From contig JASUTR010000065.1 in NCBI GenBank assembly GCA_035048495.1, positions 1 through 64,000 on the forward strand: a stretch of 64,000 bases of DNA. Reading direction: 5' to 3'. The stretch comes from Euptelea pleiosperma. Lineage: Eukaryota; Streptophyta; Magnoliopsida; Ranunculales; Eupteleaceae. The position numbers and the translations under genes were made by a program. The notes under the pieces are model-generated. The model had not been told where the DNA came from, did not search any database, and saw only the letters and a list, made by a program, of their open reading frames with translations. Below, piece by piece: positions 1 through 11,128 of the stretch. Position 1 is the stretch's first letter. Every line of letters begins with the position of its first letter.

Positions 1-1763
1 TGCAACTGAACTCGTAATTAGACACGAATTCTTCCATTACTATTGTTTCAACACATTTGAAGTGTTGGAACAAGATTCGGGACAGTCGAAAAAAGTTAGC
101 TCCATCCGTTCGTGAACGTCTCAAATTAGACTCAGTTTGTGTGTTACATTCCGAATGCCTATAACTTGTGGCTTTTTCGCAACCGGACCTCGTAATTAGA
201 CTCGAATTCTTCCATTACTATTGTTTCAACACAATTGAAGTGTTGGAACAAGATTTATCACTGTCGAAACAAGTTAGCTCCATCCGTGCGTCAAGTCTCA
301 AATTGGACTCAGTTTGTATGTTACATTCCGAAGCCTTAACTTGTGACTTTTTCGCAACGAACCTCGTAATTAGACTCGAATTCTTCCATTACTATTGTTT
401 CAACACATTTGATGTGTTGGAACAAGATTCGGGACAGTCGAAACAAGTTAGCTCCATCCGTTCGTGAACGTCTCAAATTGGACTCAGTTTGTGTGTTACA
501 TTCCGAAGCCTATAACTTGTGACTTTTTCGCAACCGGACCTCGTAATTAGACTCGAATTCTTCCATTACAATTGTTCAAAAATTTGAAGTGTTTGAACAA
601 GATTTATGACTGTCGAAACAAGTTAGCTCCATCCGTGCGTCAACGTCTAAAATTGGACTCAGTTTGTGTGTTACATTCCCAAGCCTATAACTTGTGATTT
701 TTCGCAACCGGACCTCGTAATTGGACTCAAACTCTTCCATTACTATTGTTGCAAACATTTAAAGTGTTGAACAAGATTCGGATAGTCAAAACAAGTTAGC
801 TCCATCCGTGCGTCAACGTCTCAAATTGGACTCAGTTTGTGTGTTACATTCCGAAGCCTATAACTTTGTGACTTTTTCGCAACTGAACCTTGTAATTAGA
901 CTCGAATTCTTCCATTACTATTGTTTCAACACATTTGAAGTGTTGGAACAAGATTCGGGAACGTCGAAACAAGTTTGCTCCATCCGTGCGTGAACGTCTC
1001 AAATTAGACTCAGTTTGTGTGTTACATTCCGAAGCCTATAACTTGTGGCTTTTTCGCAACCGGACCTCATAATTAGACTCGAATTCTTCCATTACAATTG
1101 TTTCAACACAATTGAAGTGTTGGAACAAGATTTATCACTGTCGAAACAAGTTAGCTCCATCCGTGCGTCAACGTCTCAAATTGGACTCAGTTTGTATGTT
1201 ACATTCCGAAGCTTATAACTTGTGACTTTTTCGCAACCGAACCTCGTAATTAGACTCGAATTCTTCCATTACTATTGTTTCAACACATTGGAATTGTTGG
1301 AACAAGATTCGGGACAGTCGAAACAAGTTAGCTCAATCCGTGCGTGAACGTCTCAAATTGGACTCAGTTTGTGTGTTACATTCCGAAGCCTATAATTTGT
1401 GACTTTTTCGCAACCGGACCTCGTAATTGGACTCAAACTCTTCCATTACTATCGTTGCAACACATTTGAAGTGTTGAAACAAGATTCGTGACAGTCAAAA
1501 CAAGTTAGCTCCATCCGTGCGTCAACGTCTCAAATTGGACCTCAGTTTGTGTGTTACATTCCGAAGCCTATAACTTGTGACTTTTTCACAACCGGACCTC
1601 GTAATTAGACTCGAATTCTTCCATTACAATTGTTTCAACACAATTGAAGTGTTGGAACAAGATTTATTACTGTCGAAACAAGTTAGCTCCATCCGTGCGT
1701 CAACGTCTCAAATTGGACTCAGTTTGTATGTTACATTCCGAAGCCTATAACTTGTGACTTTTT

Positions 1764-1940
1764 TGCAACCGAACCTCGTAATTAGACTCGAATTCTTCCA
1801 TTACTATTGTTTCAACACATTTGAAGTGTTGGAACAAGATTCGGGACAGTCGAAACAAGTTAGCTCCATCCGTTCGTGAACGTCTCAAATTAGACTCAGT
1901 TTGTGTGTTACATTCCGAAGCCTATAACTTGTGGCTTTTT
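1764..1940 (+). repeat. Class A monomer (representative)
   Basis: Typical of class A: CCGAACC start, AGACTCGAATTC, ATTTGAAGTGTTGG, TTCGGGACAGTCG and TTCGTGAACG, here with the TAGACTC and GTGGC variants near the end. A sub-variant with TTTGATGTGTTGG occurs near 353, 3354, 5476, 9899, 10253, 13961, 14315 and 44375. Class A is usually followed by B or E. Confidence 0.9.
1809..1835. repeat. Imperfect dyad within the monomer (representative)
   Basis: GTTTCAACAC and GTGTTGGAAC form 10-bp inverted arms with one mismatch around a 7-bp centre. The same position in B monomers keeps the arms, and D/F monomers keep them with different bases (GTTGCAACAC against GTGTTGAAAC, again one mismatch). E and C have weaker forms. 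Short dyads are common in centromeric satellites; function here is inference only. Confidence 0.6.
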
Positions 1941-2293
1941 CGCAACCGGACCTCGTAATTAGACTCGAATTCTTCCATTACTATTGTTTCAACACAATTG
2001 AAGTGTTGGAACAAGATTTATCACTGTCGAAACAAGTTAGCTCCATCCGTGCGTCAACGTCTCAAATAGGACTCAGTTTGTATGTTACATTCCGAAGCCT
2101 ATAACTTGTGACTTTTTCGCAACCGAACCTCGTAATTAGACACGAATTCTTCCATTACTATTGTTTCAACACATTGGATTGTTGGAACAAGATTCGGGAC
2201 AGTCGAAACAAGTTAGCTCCATCCGTGCGTGAACGTCTCAAATTGGACTCAGTTTGTGTGTTACATTCCGAAGCCTATAACTTGTGACTTTTT

Positions 2294-5200
2294 CGCAACC
2301 GGACCTCGTAATTGGACTCAAACTCTTCCATTACTATCGTTGCACCACATTTGAAGTGTTGAAACAAGATTCGTGACAGTCAAATCAAGTTAGCTCCATC
2401 CGTGCGTCAACGTCTCAAATTGGACTCAGTTTGTGTGTTACATTCCGAAGCCTATAACTTGTGACTTTTTCACAACCGAACCATGTAATTAGACTCAAAT
2501 TCTTCCATTACTAGTTTCAACACATTTGAAGTGTTGGAACAAGATTCGGGACAGTCGAAACAAGTTTGCTCCATCCGTGCGTGAACGTCTCAAATTAGAC
2601 TCAGTTTGTGTGTTACATTCCGAACCCTATAACTTGTGACTTTTTCTCAACCGGACCTCGTAATTAGACTCGAATTCTTCCATTACAATTGTTTCAACAC
2701 AATTGAAGTGTTGGAACAAGATTTATCACTGTCGAAACAAGTTAGCTCCATCCGTGCGTCAACGTCTCAAATTGGACTCAGTTTGTATGTTACATTCCGA
2801 AGCCTATAACTTGTGACTTTTTCGCAACCGAACCTCGTAATTAGACTCGAATTCTTCCATTACTATTGTTTCAACACATTGGAATTGTTGGAACAAGATT
2901 CGGGACAGTCGAAACAAGTTAGCTCCATCCGTGCGTGAACGTCTCAAATTGGACTCAGTTTGTGTGTTACATTCCGAAGCCTATAACTTGTGACTTTTTC
3001 GCAACCGGACCTCGTAATTGGACTCAAACTCTTCCATTACTATCGTTGCAACACATTTGAAGTGTTGAAACAAGATTCGTAACAGTCAAAACAAGTTAGC
3101 TCCATCCGTGCGTCAACGTCTCAAATTGGACTCAGTTTGTGTGTTACATTCCGAAGCCTATAACTTGTGACTTTTTCACAACCGGACCTCATAATTAGAC
3201 TCGAATTCTTCCATTACAATTGTTTCAACACAATTGAAGTGTTGGAACAAGATTTATCACTGTCGAAACAAGTTAGCTCCATCCGTGCGTCAACGTCTCA
3301 AATTGGACTCAGTTTGTATGTTACATTCCGAAGCCTATAACTTGTGAGTTTTTCGCAACCGAACCTCGTAATTAGACTCGAATTCTTCCATTACTATTGT
3401 TTCAACACATTTGATGTGTTGGAACAAGATTCGGGACAGTCGAAACAAGTTAGCTCCATCCGTTCGTGAACGTCTCAAATTGGACTCAGTTTGTGTGTTA
3501 CATTCCGAAGCCTATAACTTGTGACTTTTTTGCAACCGAACCTCGTAATTAGACTCGAATTCTTCCATTACTATTGTTTCAACACATTTGAAGTGTTGGA
3601 ACAAGATTCGGGACAGTCGAAACAAGTTAGCTCCATCCGTTCGTGAACGTCTCAAATTGGACTCAGTTTGTGTGTTACATTCCGAAGCCTATAACTTGTG
3701 ACTTTTTCGCAACCGAACCTTGTAATTAGACTCGAATTCTTCCATTACTATTGTTTAAACACATTTGATGTGTTGGAACAAGATTCGTGATAGTCAAAAC
3801 AAGTTAGCTCCATCCGTGCGTCAACGTCTCAAATTGGACTCAGTTTGTGTGTTACATTCCGAAGCCTATAACTTGTGACTTTTTCGCAACCGAACCTTGT
3901 AATTAGACTCGAATTCTTCCATTACTATTGTTTCAACACATTTGAAGTGTTGGAACAAGATTCGGGACAGTCGAAACAAGTTAGCTCCATCCGTGCGTGA
4001 ACGTTTCAAATTAGACTCAGTTTGTGTGTTACATTCCGAAGCCTATAACTTGTGGCTTTTTCTCAACCGGACCTCGTAATTAGACTCGAATTCTTCCATT
4101 ACAATTGTTTCAAAACATTTGAAGTGTTTGAACAAGATTTATGACTGTCGAAACAAGTTAGCTCCATCCGTGCGTCAACGTCTCAAATTGGACTCAGTTT
4201 GTATATTACATTCCGAAGCCTATAACTTGTGACTTTTTCGCAACCGAACCTCGTAATTAGACTCGAATTCTTCCATTACTATTGTTTCAACACATTGGAA
4301 TTGTTGGAACAAGATTCGGGACAGTCGAAACAAGTTAGCTCCATCCGTGCCTGAACGTCTCAAATTGGACTCAGTTTGTGTGTCACATTCCGAAGCCTAT
4401 AACTTGTGACTTTTTCGCAACCGGACCTCGTAATTGGACTCAAACTCTTCCATTACTATCGTTGCACCACATTTGAAGTGTTGAAACAAGATTCGTGACA
4501 GTCAAATCAAGTTAGCTCCATCCGTGCGTCAACGTCTCAAATTGGACTCAGTTTGTGTGTTACATTCCGAAGCCTATAACTTGTGACTTTTTCACAACCG
4601 AACCATGTAATTAGACTCAAATTCTTCCATTACTAGTTTCAACACATTTGAAGTGTTGGAACAAGATTCGGGACAGTCGAAACAAGTTTGCTCCATCCGT
4701 GCGTGAACGTCTCAAATTAGACTCAGTTTGTGTGTTACATTCCGAAGCCTATAACTTGTGACTTTTTCTCAACCGGACCTCGTAATTAGACTCGAATTCT
4801 TCCATTACAATTGTTTCAACACAATTGAAGTGTTGGAACAAGATTTATCACTGTCGAAACAAGTTAGCTCCATCCGTGCGTCAACGTCTCAAATTGGACT
4901 CAGTTTGTATGTTACATTCCGAAGCCTATAACTTGTGACTTTTTCGCAACCGAACCTCGTAATTAGACTCGAATTCTTCCATTACTATTGTTTCAACACA
5001 TTGGAATTGTTGGAACAAGATTCGGGACAGTCGAAACAAGTTAGCTCCATCCGTGCGTGAACGTCTCAAATTGGACTCAGTTTGTGTGTTACATTCCGAA
5101 GCCTATAACTTGTGACTTTTTCGCAACCGGACCTCGTAATTGGACTCAAACTCTTCCATTACTATCGTTGCAACACATTTGAAGTGTTGAAACAAGATTC

Positions 5201-6537
5201 GTAACAGTCAAAACAAGTTAGCTCCATCCGTGCGTCAACGTCTCAAATTGGACTCAGTTTGTGTGTTACATTCCGAAGCCTATAACTTGTGACTTTTTCA
5301 CAACCGGACCTCATAATTAGACTCGAATTCTTCCATTACAATTGTTTCAACACAATTGAAGTGTTGGAACAAGATTTATCACTGTCGAAACAAGTTAGCT
5401 CCATCCGTGCGTCAACGTCTCAAATTGGACTCAGTTTGTATGTTACATTCCGAAGCCTATAACTTGTGAGTTTTTCGCAACCGAACCTCGTAATTAGACT
5501 CGAATTCTTCCATTACTATTGTTTCAACACATTTGATGTGTTGGAACAAGATTCGGGACAGTCGAAACAAGTTAGCTCCATCCGTTCGTGAACGTCTCAA
5601 ATTGGACTCAGTTTGTGTGTTACATTCCGAAGCCTATAACTTGTGACTTTTTTGCAACCGAACCTCGTAATTAGACTCGAATTCTTCCATTACTATTGTT
5701 TCAACACATTTGAAGTGTTGGAACAAGATTCGGGACAGTCGAAACAAGTTAGCTCCATCCGTTCGTGAACGTCTCAAATTGGACTCAGTTTGTGTGTTAC
5801 ATTCCGAAGCCTATAACTTGTGACTTTTTCGCAACCGAACCTTGTAATTAGACTCGAATTCTTCCATTACTATTGTTTAAACACATTTGATGTGTTGGAA
5901 CAAGATTCGTGATAGTCAAAACAAGTTAGCTCCATCCGTGCGTCAACGTCTCAAATTGGACTCAGTTTGTGTGTTACATTCCGAAGCCTATAACTTGTGA
6001 CTTTTTCGCAACCGAACCTTGTAATTAGACTCGAATTCTTCCATTACTATTGTTTCAACACATTTGAAGTGTTGGAACAAGATTCGGGACAGTCGAAACA
6101 AGTTAGCTCCATCCGTGCGTGAACGTTTCAAATTAGACTCAGTTTGTGTGTTACATTCCGAAGCCTATAACTTGTGGCTTTTTCTCAACCGGACCTCGTA
6201 ATTAGACTCGAATTCTTCCATTACAATTGTTTCAAAACATTTGAAGTGTTTGAACAAGATTTATGACTGTCGAAACAAGTTAGCTCCATCCGTGCGTCAA
6301 CGTCTCAAATTGGACTCAGTTTGTATGTTACATTCCGAAGCCTATAACTTGTGACTTTTTCGCAACCGAACCTCGTAATTAGACTCGAATTCTTCCATTA
6401 CTATTGTTTCAACACATTGGAATTGTTGGAACAAGATTCGGGACAGTCGAAACAAGTTAGCTCCATCCGTGCGTGAACGTCTCAAATTGGACTCAGTTTG
6501 TGTGTTACATTCCGAAGCCTATAACTTGTGACTTTTT
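2294..6537 (+). repeat. Tandem duplication of a 12-mer unit (2 x 2,122 bp)
   Basis: Copy 1 is about 2294-4415, copy 2 about 4416-6537, order D G B C D B A A F G E C. Matching rare variants: TGCACCACAT (2341 and 4463), GTAACAGTCA (3079 and 5201), the CTAGTTTC deletion in G, and GTGAGTTTTT before the first A. The offset is 2,122 bp in both tests, 2 bp short of 12 x 177 because of small indels. The last monomer differs between copies: GCCTGAACG with GTGTCACATT in copy 1, GCGTGAACG with GTGTTACATT in copy 2. Confidence 0.93.
2823..2999 (+). repeat. Class C monomer (representative)
   Basis: Class C is marked by ACATTGGAATTGTTGG, TTCGGGACAGTCG and TGCGTGAACG with TTGGACTC. Sub-variants: ATTGGATTGTTGG (2118, 8308, 24398, 27760), TTGGGATTG (16439, 31829, 38189, 46145), GCCTGAACG plus GTGTCACATT (4239, 9368, 33412, 35358, 37304, 39772, 41719, 43667, 48092, 49685, 53932) and AATTAGGCTCG (20505, 34473, 36419, 40834, 42781, 46499, 55171, 58000, 59946). 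C is almost always followed by D. Confidence 0.9.
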
Positions 6538-7068
6538 CGCAACCGGACCTCGTAATTGGACTCAAACTCTTCCATTACTATCGTTGCAACACATTTGAAG
6601 TGTTGAAACAAGATTCGTGATAGTCAAAACAAGTTAGCTCCATCCGTGCGTCAACGTCTCAAATTGGACTCAGTTTGTGTGTTACATTCCGAAGCCTATA
6701 ACTTGTGACTTTTTCACAACCGGACCTCGTAATTAGACTCGAATTCTTCCATTACAATTGTTTCAAAACATTTGAAGTGTTTGAACAAGATTTATGACTG
6801 TCGAAACAAGTTAGCTCCATCCGTGCGTCAACGTCTAAAATTGGACTCAGTTTGTGTGTTACATTCCGAAGCCTATAACTTGTGACTTTTTCGCAACCGG
6901 ACCTCGTAATTGGACTCAAACTCTTCCATTACTATTGTTGCAACACATTTGAAGTGTTGAAACAAGATTCGTGATAGTCGAAACAAGTTAGCTCCATCCG
7001 TGCGTCAACGTCTCAAATTGGACTCAGTTTGTGTGTTACATTCCGAAGCCTATAACTTGTGACTTTTT

Positions 7069-7245
7069 CGCAACCGAACCTTGTAATTAGACTCGAATTC
7101 TTCCATTACTATTGTTTCAACACATTTGAAGTGTTGGAACAAGATTCGGGACAGTCGAAACAAGTTTGCTCCATCCGTGCGTGAACGTCTCAAATTAGAC
7201 TCAGTTTGTGTGTTACATTCCGAAGCCTATAACTTGTGGCTTTTT
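7069..7245 (+). repeat. Class G monomer (representative)
   Basis: Class G is marked by CCGAACCTTGTAATTAG, CAAGTTTGCTCC (the AluI site AGCT at this position is lost), GCGTGAACG, TTAGACTC and GTGGC before the T run. It is usually followed by B. Sub-variants: CTAGTTTC deletion form (2471, 4593, 16792), ACAGATTTG with CAACATTCGG (11306, 18029, 48977, 52694), and a TTAGCTCC form with GAACGTTTC (3885, 6007). Confidence 0.9.
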
Positions 7246-8130
7246 CGCAACCGGACCTCGTAATTAGACTCGAGTTCTTCCATTACAATTGTTTCAACAC
7301 AATTGAAGTGTTGGAACAAGATTTATCACTGTCGAAACAAGTTAGCTCCATCCGTACGTCAACGTCTCAAATTGGACTCAGTTTGTATGTTACATTCCGA
7401 AGCCTATAACTTGTGACTTTTTCGCAACCGAACCTCTTAATTAGACTCGAATTCTTCCATTACTATTGTTTCAACACATTGGAATTGTTGGAACAAGATT
7501 CGGGACAGTCGAAACAAGTTAGCTCCATCCGTGCGTGAACGTCTCAAATTGGACTCAGTTTGTGTGTTACATTCCGAAGCCTATAATTTGTGACTTTTTC
7601 GAAACAGGACCTCGTAATTGGACTCAAACTCTTCCATTACTATCGTTGCAACACATTTGAAGTGTTGAAACAAGATTCGTGACAGTCAAAACAAGTTAGC
7701 TCCATCCGTGCGTCAACGTCTCAAATTGGACTCAGTTTGTGTGTTACATTCCGAAGCCTATAACTTGTGACTTTTTCACAACCGGACCTCGTAATTAGAC
7801 TCGAATTCTTCCATTACAATTGTTTCAACACAATTGAAGTGTTGGAACAAGATTTATCACTGTCGAAACAAGTTAGCTCCATCCGTACGTCAACGTCTCA
7901 AATTGGACTCAGTTTGTATGTTACATTCCGAAGCCTATAACTTGTGACTTTTTAGCAACCGAACCTCGTAATTAGACTCGAATTCTTCCATTACTATTGT
8001 TTCAACACATTTGAAGTGTTGGAACAAGATTTGGGACAGTCGAAACAAGTTAGCTCCATCCGTTCGTGAACGTCTCAAATTAGACTCAGTTTGTGTGTTA
8101 CATTCCGAAGCCTATAACTTGTGGCTTTTT

Positions 8131-8307
8131 CGCAACCGGACCTCGTAATTAGACTCGAATTCTTCCATTACTATTGTTTCAACACAATTGAAGTGTTGGA
8201 ACAAGATTTATCACTGTCGAAACAAGTTAGCTCCATCCGTGCGTCAACGTCTCAAATTGGACTCAGTTTGTATGTTACATTCCGAAGCCTATAACTTGTG
8301 ACTTTTT
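8131..8307 (+). repeat. Class B monomer (representative)
   Basis: Class B is the most frequent class. Its marks are CAACACAATTGAAG, GATTTATCACTGTCG in place of the TTCGGGACAG type, TGCGTCAACG and usually TTTGTATGTTAC. A TTTATTACTG sub-variant is seen near 1587, 15554, 23513, 26521, 45614 and 51278 and tags homologous positions in separate higher-order units. B most often precedes A or C. Confidence 0.9.
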
Positions 8308-9544
8308 CGCAACCGAACCTCGTAATTAGACACGAATTCTTCCATTACTATTGTTTCAACACATTGGATTGTTGGAACAAGATTCGGGACAGTCGAAACA
8401 AGTTAGCTCCATCCGTGCGTGAACGTCTCAAATTGGACTCAGTTTGTGTGTTACATTCCGAAGCCTATAACTTGTGACTTTTTCGCAACCGGACCTCGTA
8501 ATTGGACTCAAACTCTTCCATTACTATCGTTGCAACACATTTGAAGTGTTGAAACAAGATTCGTGACAGTCAAATCAAGTTAGCTCCATCCGTGCGTCAA
8601 CGTCTCAAATTGGACTCAGTTTGTGTGTTACATTCCGAAGCCTATAACTTGTGACTTTTTCACAACCGGACCTCGTAATTAGACTCGAATTCTTCCATTA
8701 CAATTGTTTCAACACAATTGAAGTGTTGGAACAAGATTTATCACTGTCGAAACAAGTTAGCTCCATCCGTGCGTCAACGTCTCAAATTGGACTCAGTTTG
8801 TATGTTACATTCCGAAGCCTATAACTTGTGACTTTTTCGCAACCGAACCTCGTAATTAGACTCGAATTCTTCCATTACTATTGTTTCAACACATTTGAAG
8901 TGTTGGAACAAGATTCGGGACAGTCGAAACAAGTTAGCTCCATCCGTTCGTGAACGTCTCAAATTCGACTCAGTTTGTGTGTTACATTCCGAAGCCTATA
9001 ACTTGTGACTTTTTCGCAACCGGACCTCGTAATTAGACTCGAATTCTTCCATTACAATTGTTTCAACACATTTGAAGTGTTGGAACAAGATTTATGACTG
9101 TCGAAACAAGTTAGCTCCATCCGTGCGTCAACGTCTCAAATTGGACTCAGTTTGTGTGTTACATTCCGAAGCCTATAACTTGTGACTTTTTCGCAACCGG
9201 ACCTCGTAATTAGACTCGAATTCTTCCATTACAATTGTTTCAAAACATTTGAAGTGTTGAACAAGATTTATGACTGTCGAAACAAGTTAGCTCCATCCGT
9301 GCGTCAACGTCTCAAATTGGACTCAGTTTGTATGTTACATTCCGAAGCCTATAACTTGTGACTTTTTCGCAACCGAACCTCGTAATTAGACTCGAATTCT
9401 TCCATTACTATTGTTTCAACACATTGGAATTGTTGGAACAAGATTCGGGACGGTCGAAACAAGTTAGCTCCATCCGTGCCTGAACGTCTCAAATTGGACT
9501 CAGTTTGTGTGTCACATTCCGAAGCCTATAACTTGTGACTTTTT

Positions 9545-9721
9545 CGCAACCGGACCTCGTAATTGGACTCAAACTCTTCCATTACTATCGTTGCAACACA
9601 TTTGAAGTGTTGAAACAAGATTCGTGACAGTCAAAACAAGTTAGCTCCATCCGTGCGTCAACGTCTCAAATTGGACTCAGTTTGTGTGTTACATTCCGAA
9701 GCCTATAACTTGTGACTTTTT
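9545..9721 (+). repeat. Class D monomer (representative)
   Basis: Class D is marked by AATTGGACTCAAACTC (so no EcoRI site), TATCGTTGCAACAC, GTGTTGAAAC and TTCGTGACAGTCAAAAC. The next monomer usually begins CACAACC instead of CGCAACC, so the class signature extends a few bases over the chosen boundary. Sub-variants: GTCAAATCAAG (2294, 4416, 8484, 27936, 32006, 38366, 46322, 48269, 51986), CAAGCTAGCTCC (12722, 20682, 34650, 36596, 55348 and others), CAAGTGAGCTCC (49862, 54109), and TTGAAAGAAG (16615, 24574). Confidence 0.9.
9561..9679 (+). repeat. Internal 11-bp direct repeat within a D monomer
   Basis: AATTGGACTCA occurs at 9561-9571 and again at 9669-9679, 108 bp apart within one 177-bp monomer. 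A, B, C, E and G monomers have AATTAGACTC at the first position. The repeat may be a trace of an older, shorter unit, or coincidence. Confidence 0.5.
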
Positions 9722-10774
9722 CACAACCGGACCTCGTAATTAGACTCGAATTCTTCCATTACAATTGTTTCAACACAATTGAAGTGTTGGAACAAGATTT
9801 ATCACTGTCGAAACAAGTTAGCTCCATCCGTGCGTCAACGTCTCAAATTGGACTCAGTTTGTATGTTACATTCCGAAGCCTATAACTTGTGACTTTTTCG
9901 CAACCGAACCTCGTAATTAGACTCGAATTCTTCCATTACTATTGTTTCAACACATTTGATGTGTTGGAACAAGATTCGGGACAGTCGAAACAAGTTAGCT
10001 CCATCCGTTCGTGAACGTCTCAAATTAGACTCAGTTTGTGTGTTACATTCCGAAGCCTATAACTTGTGGCTTTTTCGCAACCGGACCTCGTAATTAGACT
10101 CGATTTCTTCCATTACTATTGTTTCAACACAATTGAAGTGTTGGAACAAGATTTATCACTGTCGAAACAAGTTAGCTCCATCCGTGCGTCAACGTCTCAA
10201 ATTGGACTCAGTTTGTATGTTACATTCCGAAGCCTATAACTTGTGACTTTTTCGCAACCGAACCTCGTAATTAGACTCGAATTCTTCCATTACTATTGTT
10301 TCAACACATTTGATGTGTTGGAACAAGATTCGGGACAGTCGAAACAAGTTAGCTCCATCCGTTCGTGAACGTCTCAAATTGGACTCAGTTTGTGTGTTAC
10401 ATTCCGAAGCCTATAACTTGTGACTTTTTCGCAACCGGACCTCGTAATTAGACTCGAATTCTTCCATTACAATTGTTTCAAAACATTTGAAGTGTTTGAA
10501 CAAGATTTATGACTGTCGAAACAAGTTAGCTCCATCCGTGCGTCAACGTCTCAAATTGGACTCAGTTTGTGTGTTACATTCCGAAGCCTATAACTTGTGA
10601 ATTTTTGCAACCGGACCTCGTAATTGGACTCAAACACTTCCATTACTATTGTTGCAACACATTTGAAGTGTTGAAACAAGATTCGGGATAGTCAAAACAA
10701 GTTAGCTCCATCAACGTCTCAAATTGGACTCAGTTTGTGTGTTACATTCCGAAGCCTATAACTTGTGACTTTTT

Positions 10775-10951
10775 CTCAATCGGACCTCGTAATTGAACTC
10801 AAACTCTTCCATTATTATTGTTTCAACACATTTGAAGTATTGGAACAAGATTCGGGATAGGCGAAACAAGTTAGCTCCATCCGTGCGTCAACGTCTCAAA
10901 TTGGATTCAGTTTGTGTGTTACATTCCGAAGCCTATAACTTGTGACTTTTT
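10775..10951 (+). repeat. Class H monomer (representative)
   Basis: Class H is marked by CAATCGGACC, AATTGAACTCAAACTC, CCATTATTATTG, TTGAAGTATTGG and GGGATAGGCG, with GGATTCAG near the end. It is the most divergent class and is concentrated at 10.8-12.4, 17.9-20.3, 32.9-42.4 and 54.8-64.0 kb. Confidence 0.88.
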
Positions 10952-11128
10952 CGCAACCGGACCTCGTAATTGGACTCAAACTCTTCCATTACTATTGTTG
11001 CAACACATTTGAAGTGTTGAAACAAGATTCGTGACAGTCAAAACAAGTTAGCTCCATCCGTGCGTCAACGTCTCAAATTGGACTCAGTTTGTGTGTTACA
11101 TTCCGAAGCCTATAACTTGTGACTTTTT

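Larger units (their letters stand above)
1..2293 (+). repeat. Higher-order block: A B A E F G B C D B A B C
   Basis: Monomer starts are about 1, 178, 353, 529, 703, 878, 1055, 1232, 1409, 1587, 1764, 1941 and 2118. With the D at 2294, the run from 353 gives the 12-monomer order A E F G B C D B A B C D, which recurs with the same private variants (AACTGAACC in G, GCTCAATCC in C, TTTATTACTG in B) at about 14315 and 44375, and nearly so at 50216. The first kilobase contains about nine 1-bp indels. Confidence 0.85.
6538..11128 (+). repeat. Mosaic block, 26 monomers
   Basis: Order: D E F G B C D B A B C D B A E/B-hybrid E C D B A B A E F H F'. The run E F G B C D B A B C D (6715-8660) is another copy of the 12-mer family. 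The F at about 10606 carries a 9-bp deletion (CTCCATCAACG instead of the CTCCATCCGTGCG form), shared with F monomers at about 32714 and 39074. The first H monomer of the window is at 10775. Confidence 0.8.

Noticed and set aside
168..467. Short reading frames of 60-100 codons on both strands (168, 576, 808, 29166, 39462, 50916, 56196, 59081, 59760, 62944 and others) as possible genes
   Set aside because: They are frames through repeat monomers. They begin and end wherever class variants remove or restore a TGA or TAA, have no recognisable domain, and recur only where the monomer order recurs.
3531..3707. Adjacent A-A monomers as a new class
   Set aside because: They are ordinary A variants (TTTGATG then TTTGAAG) and recur at 5476-5829 only because the 12-mer is duplicated.
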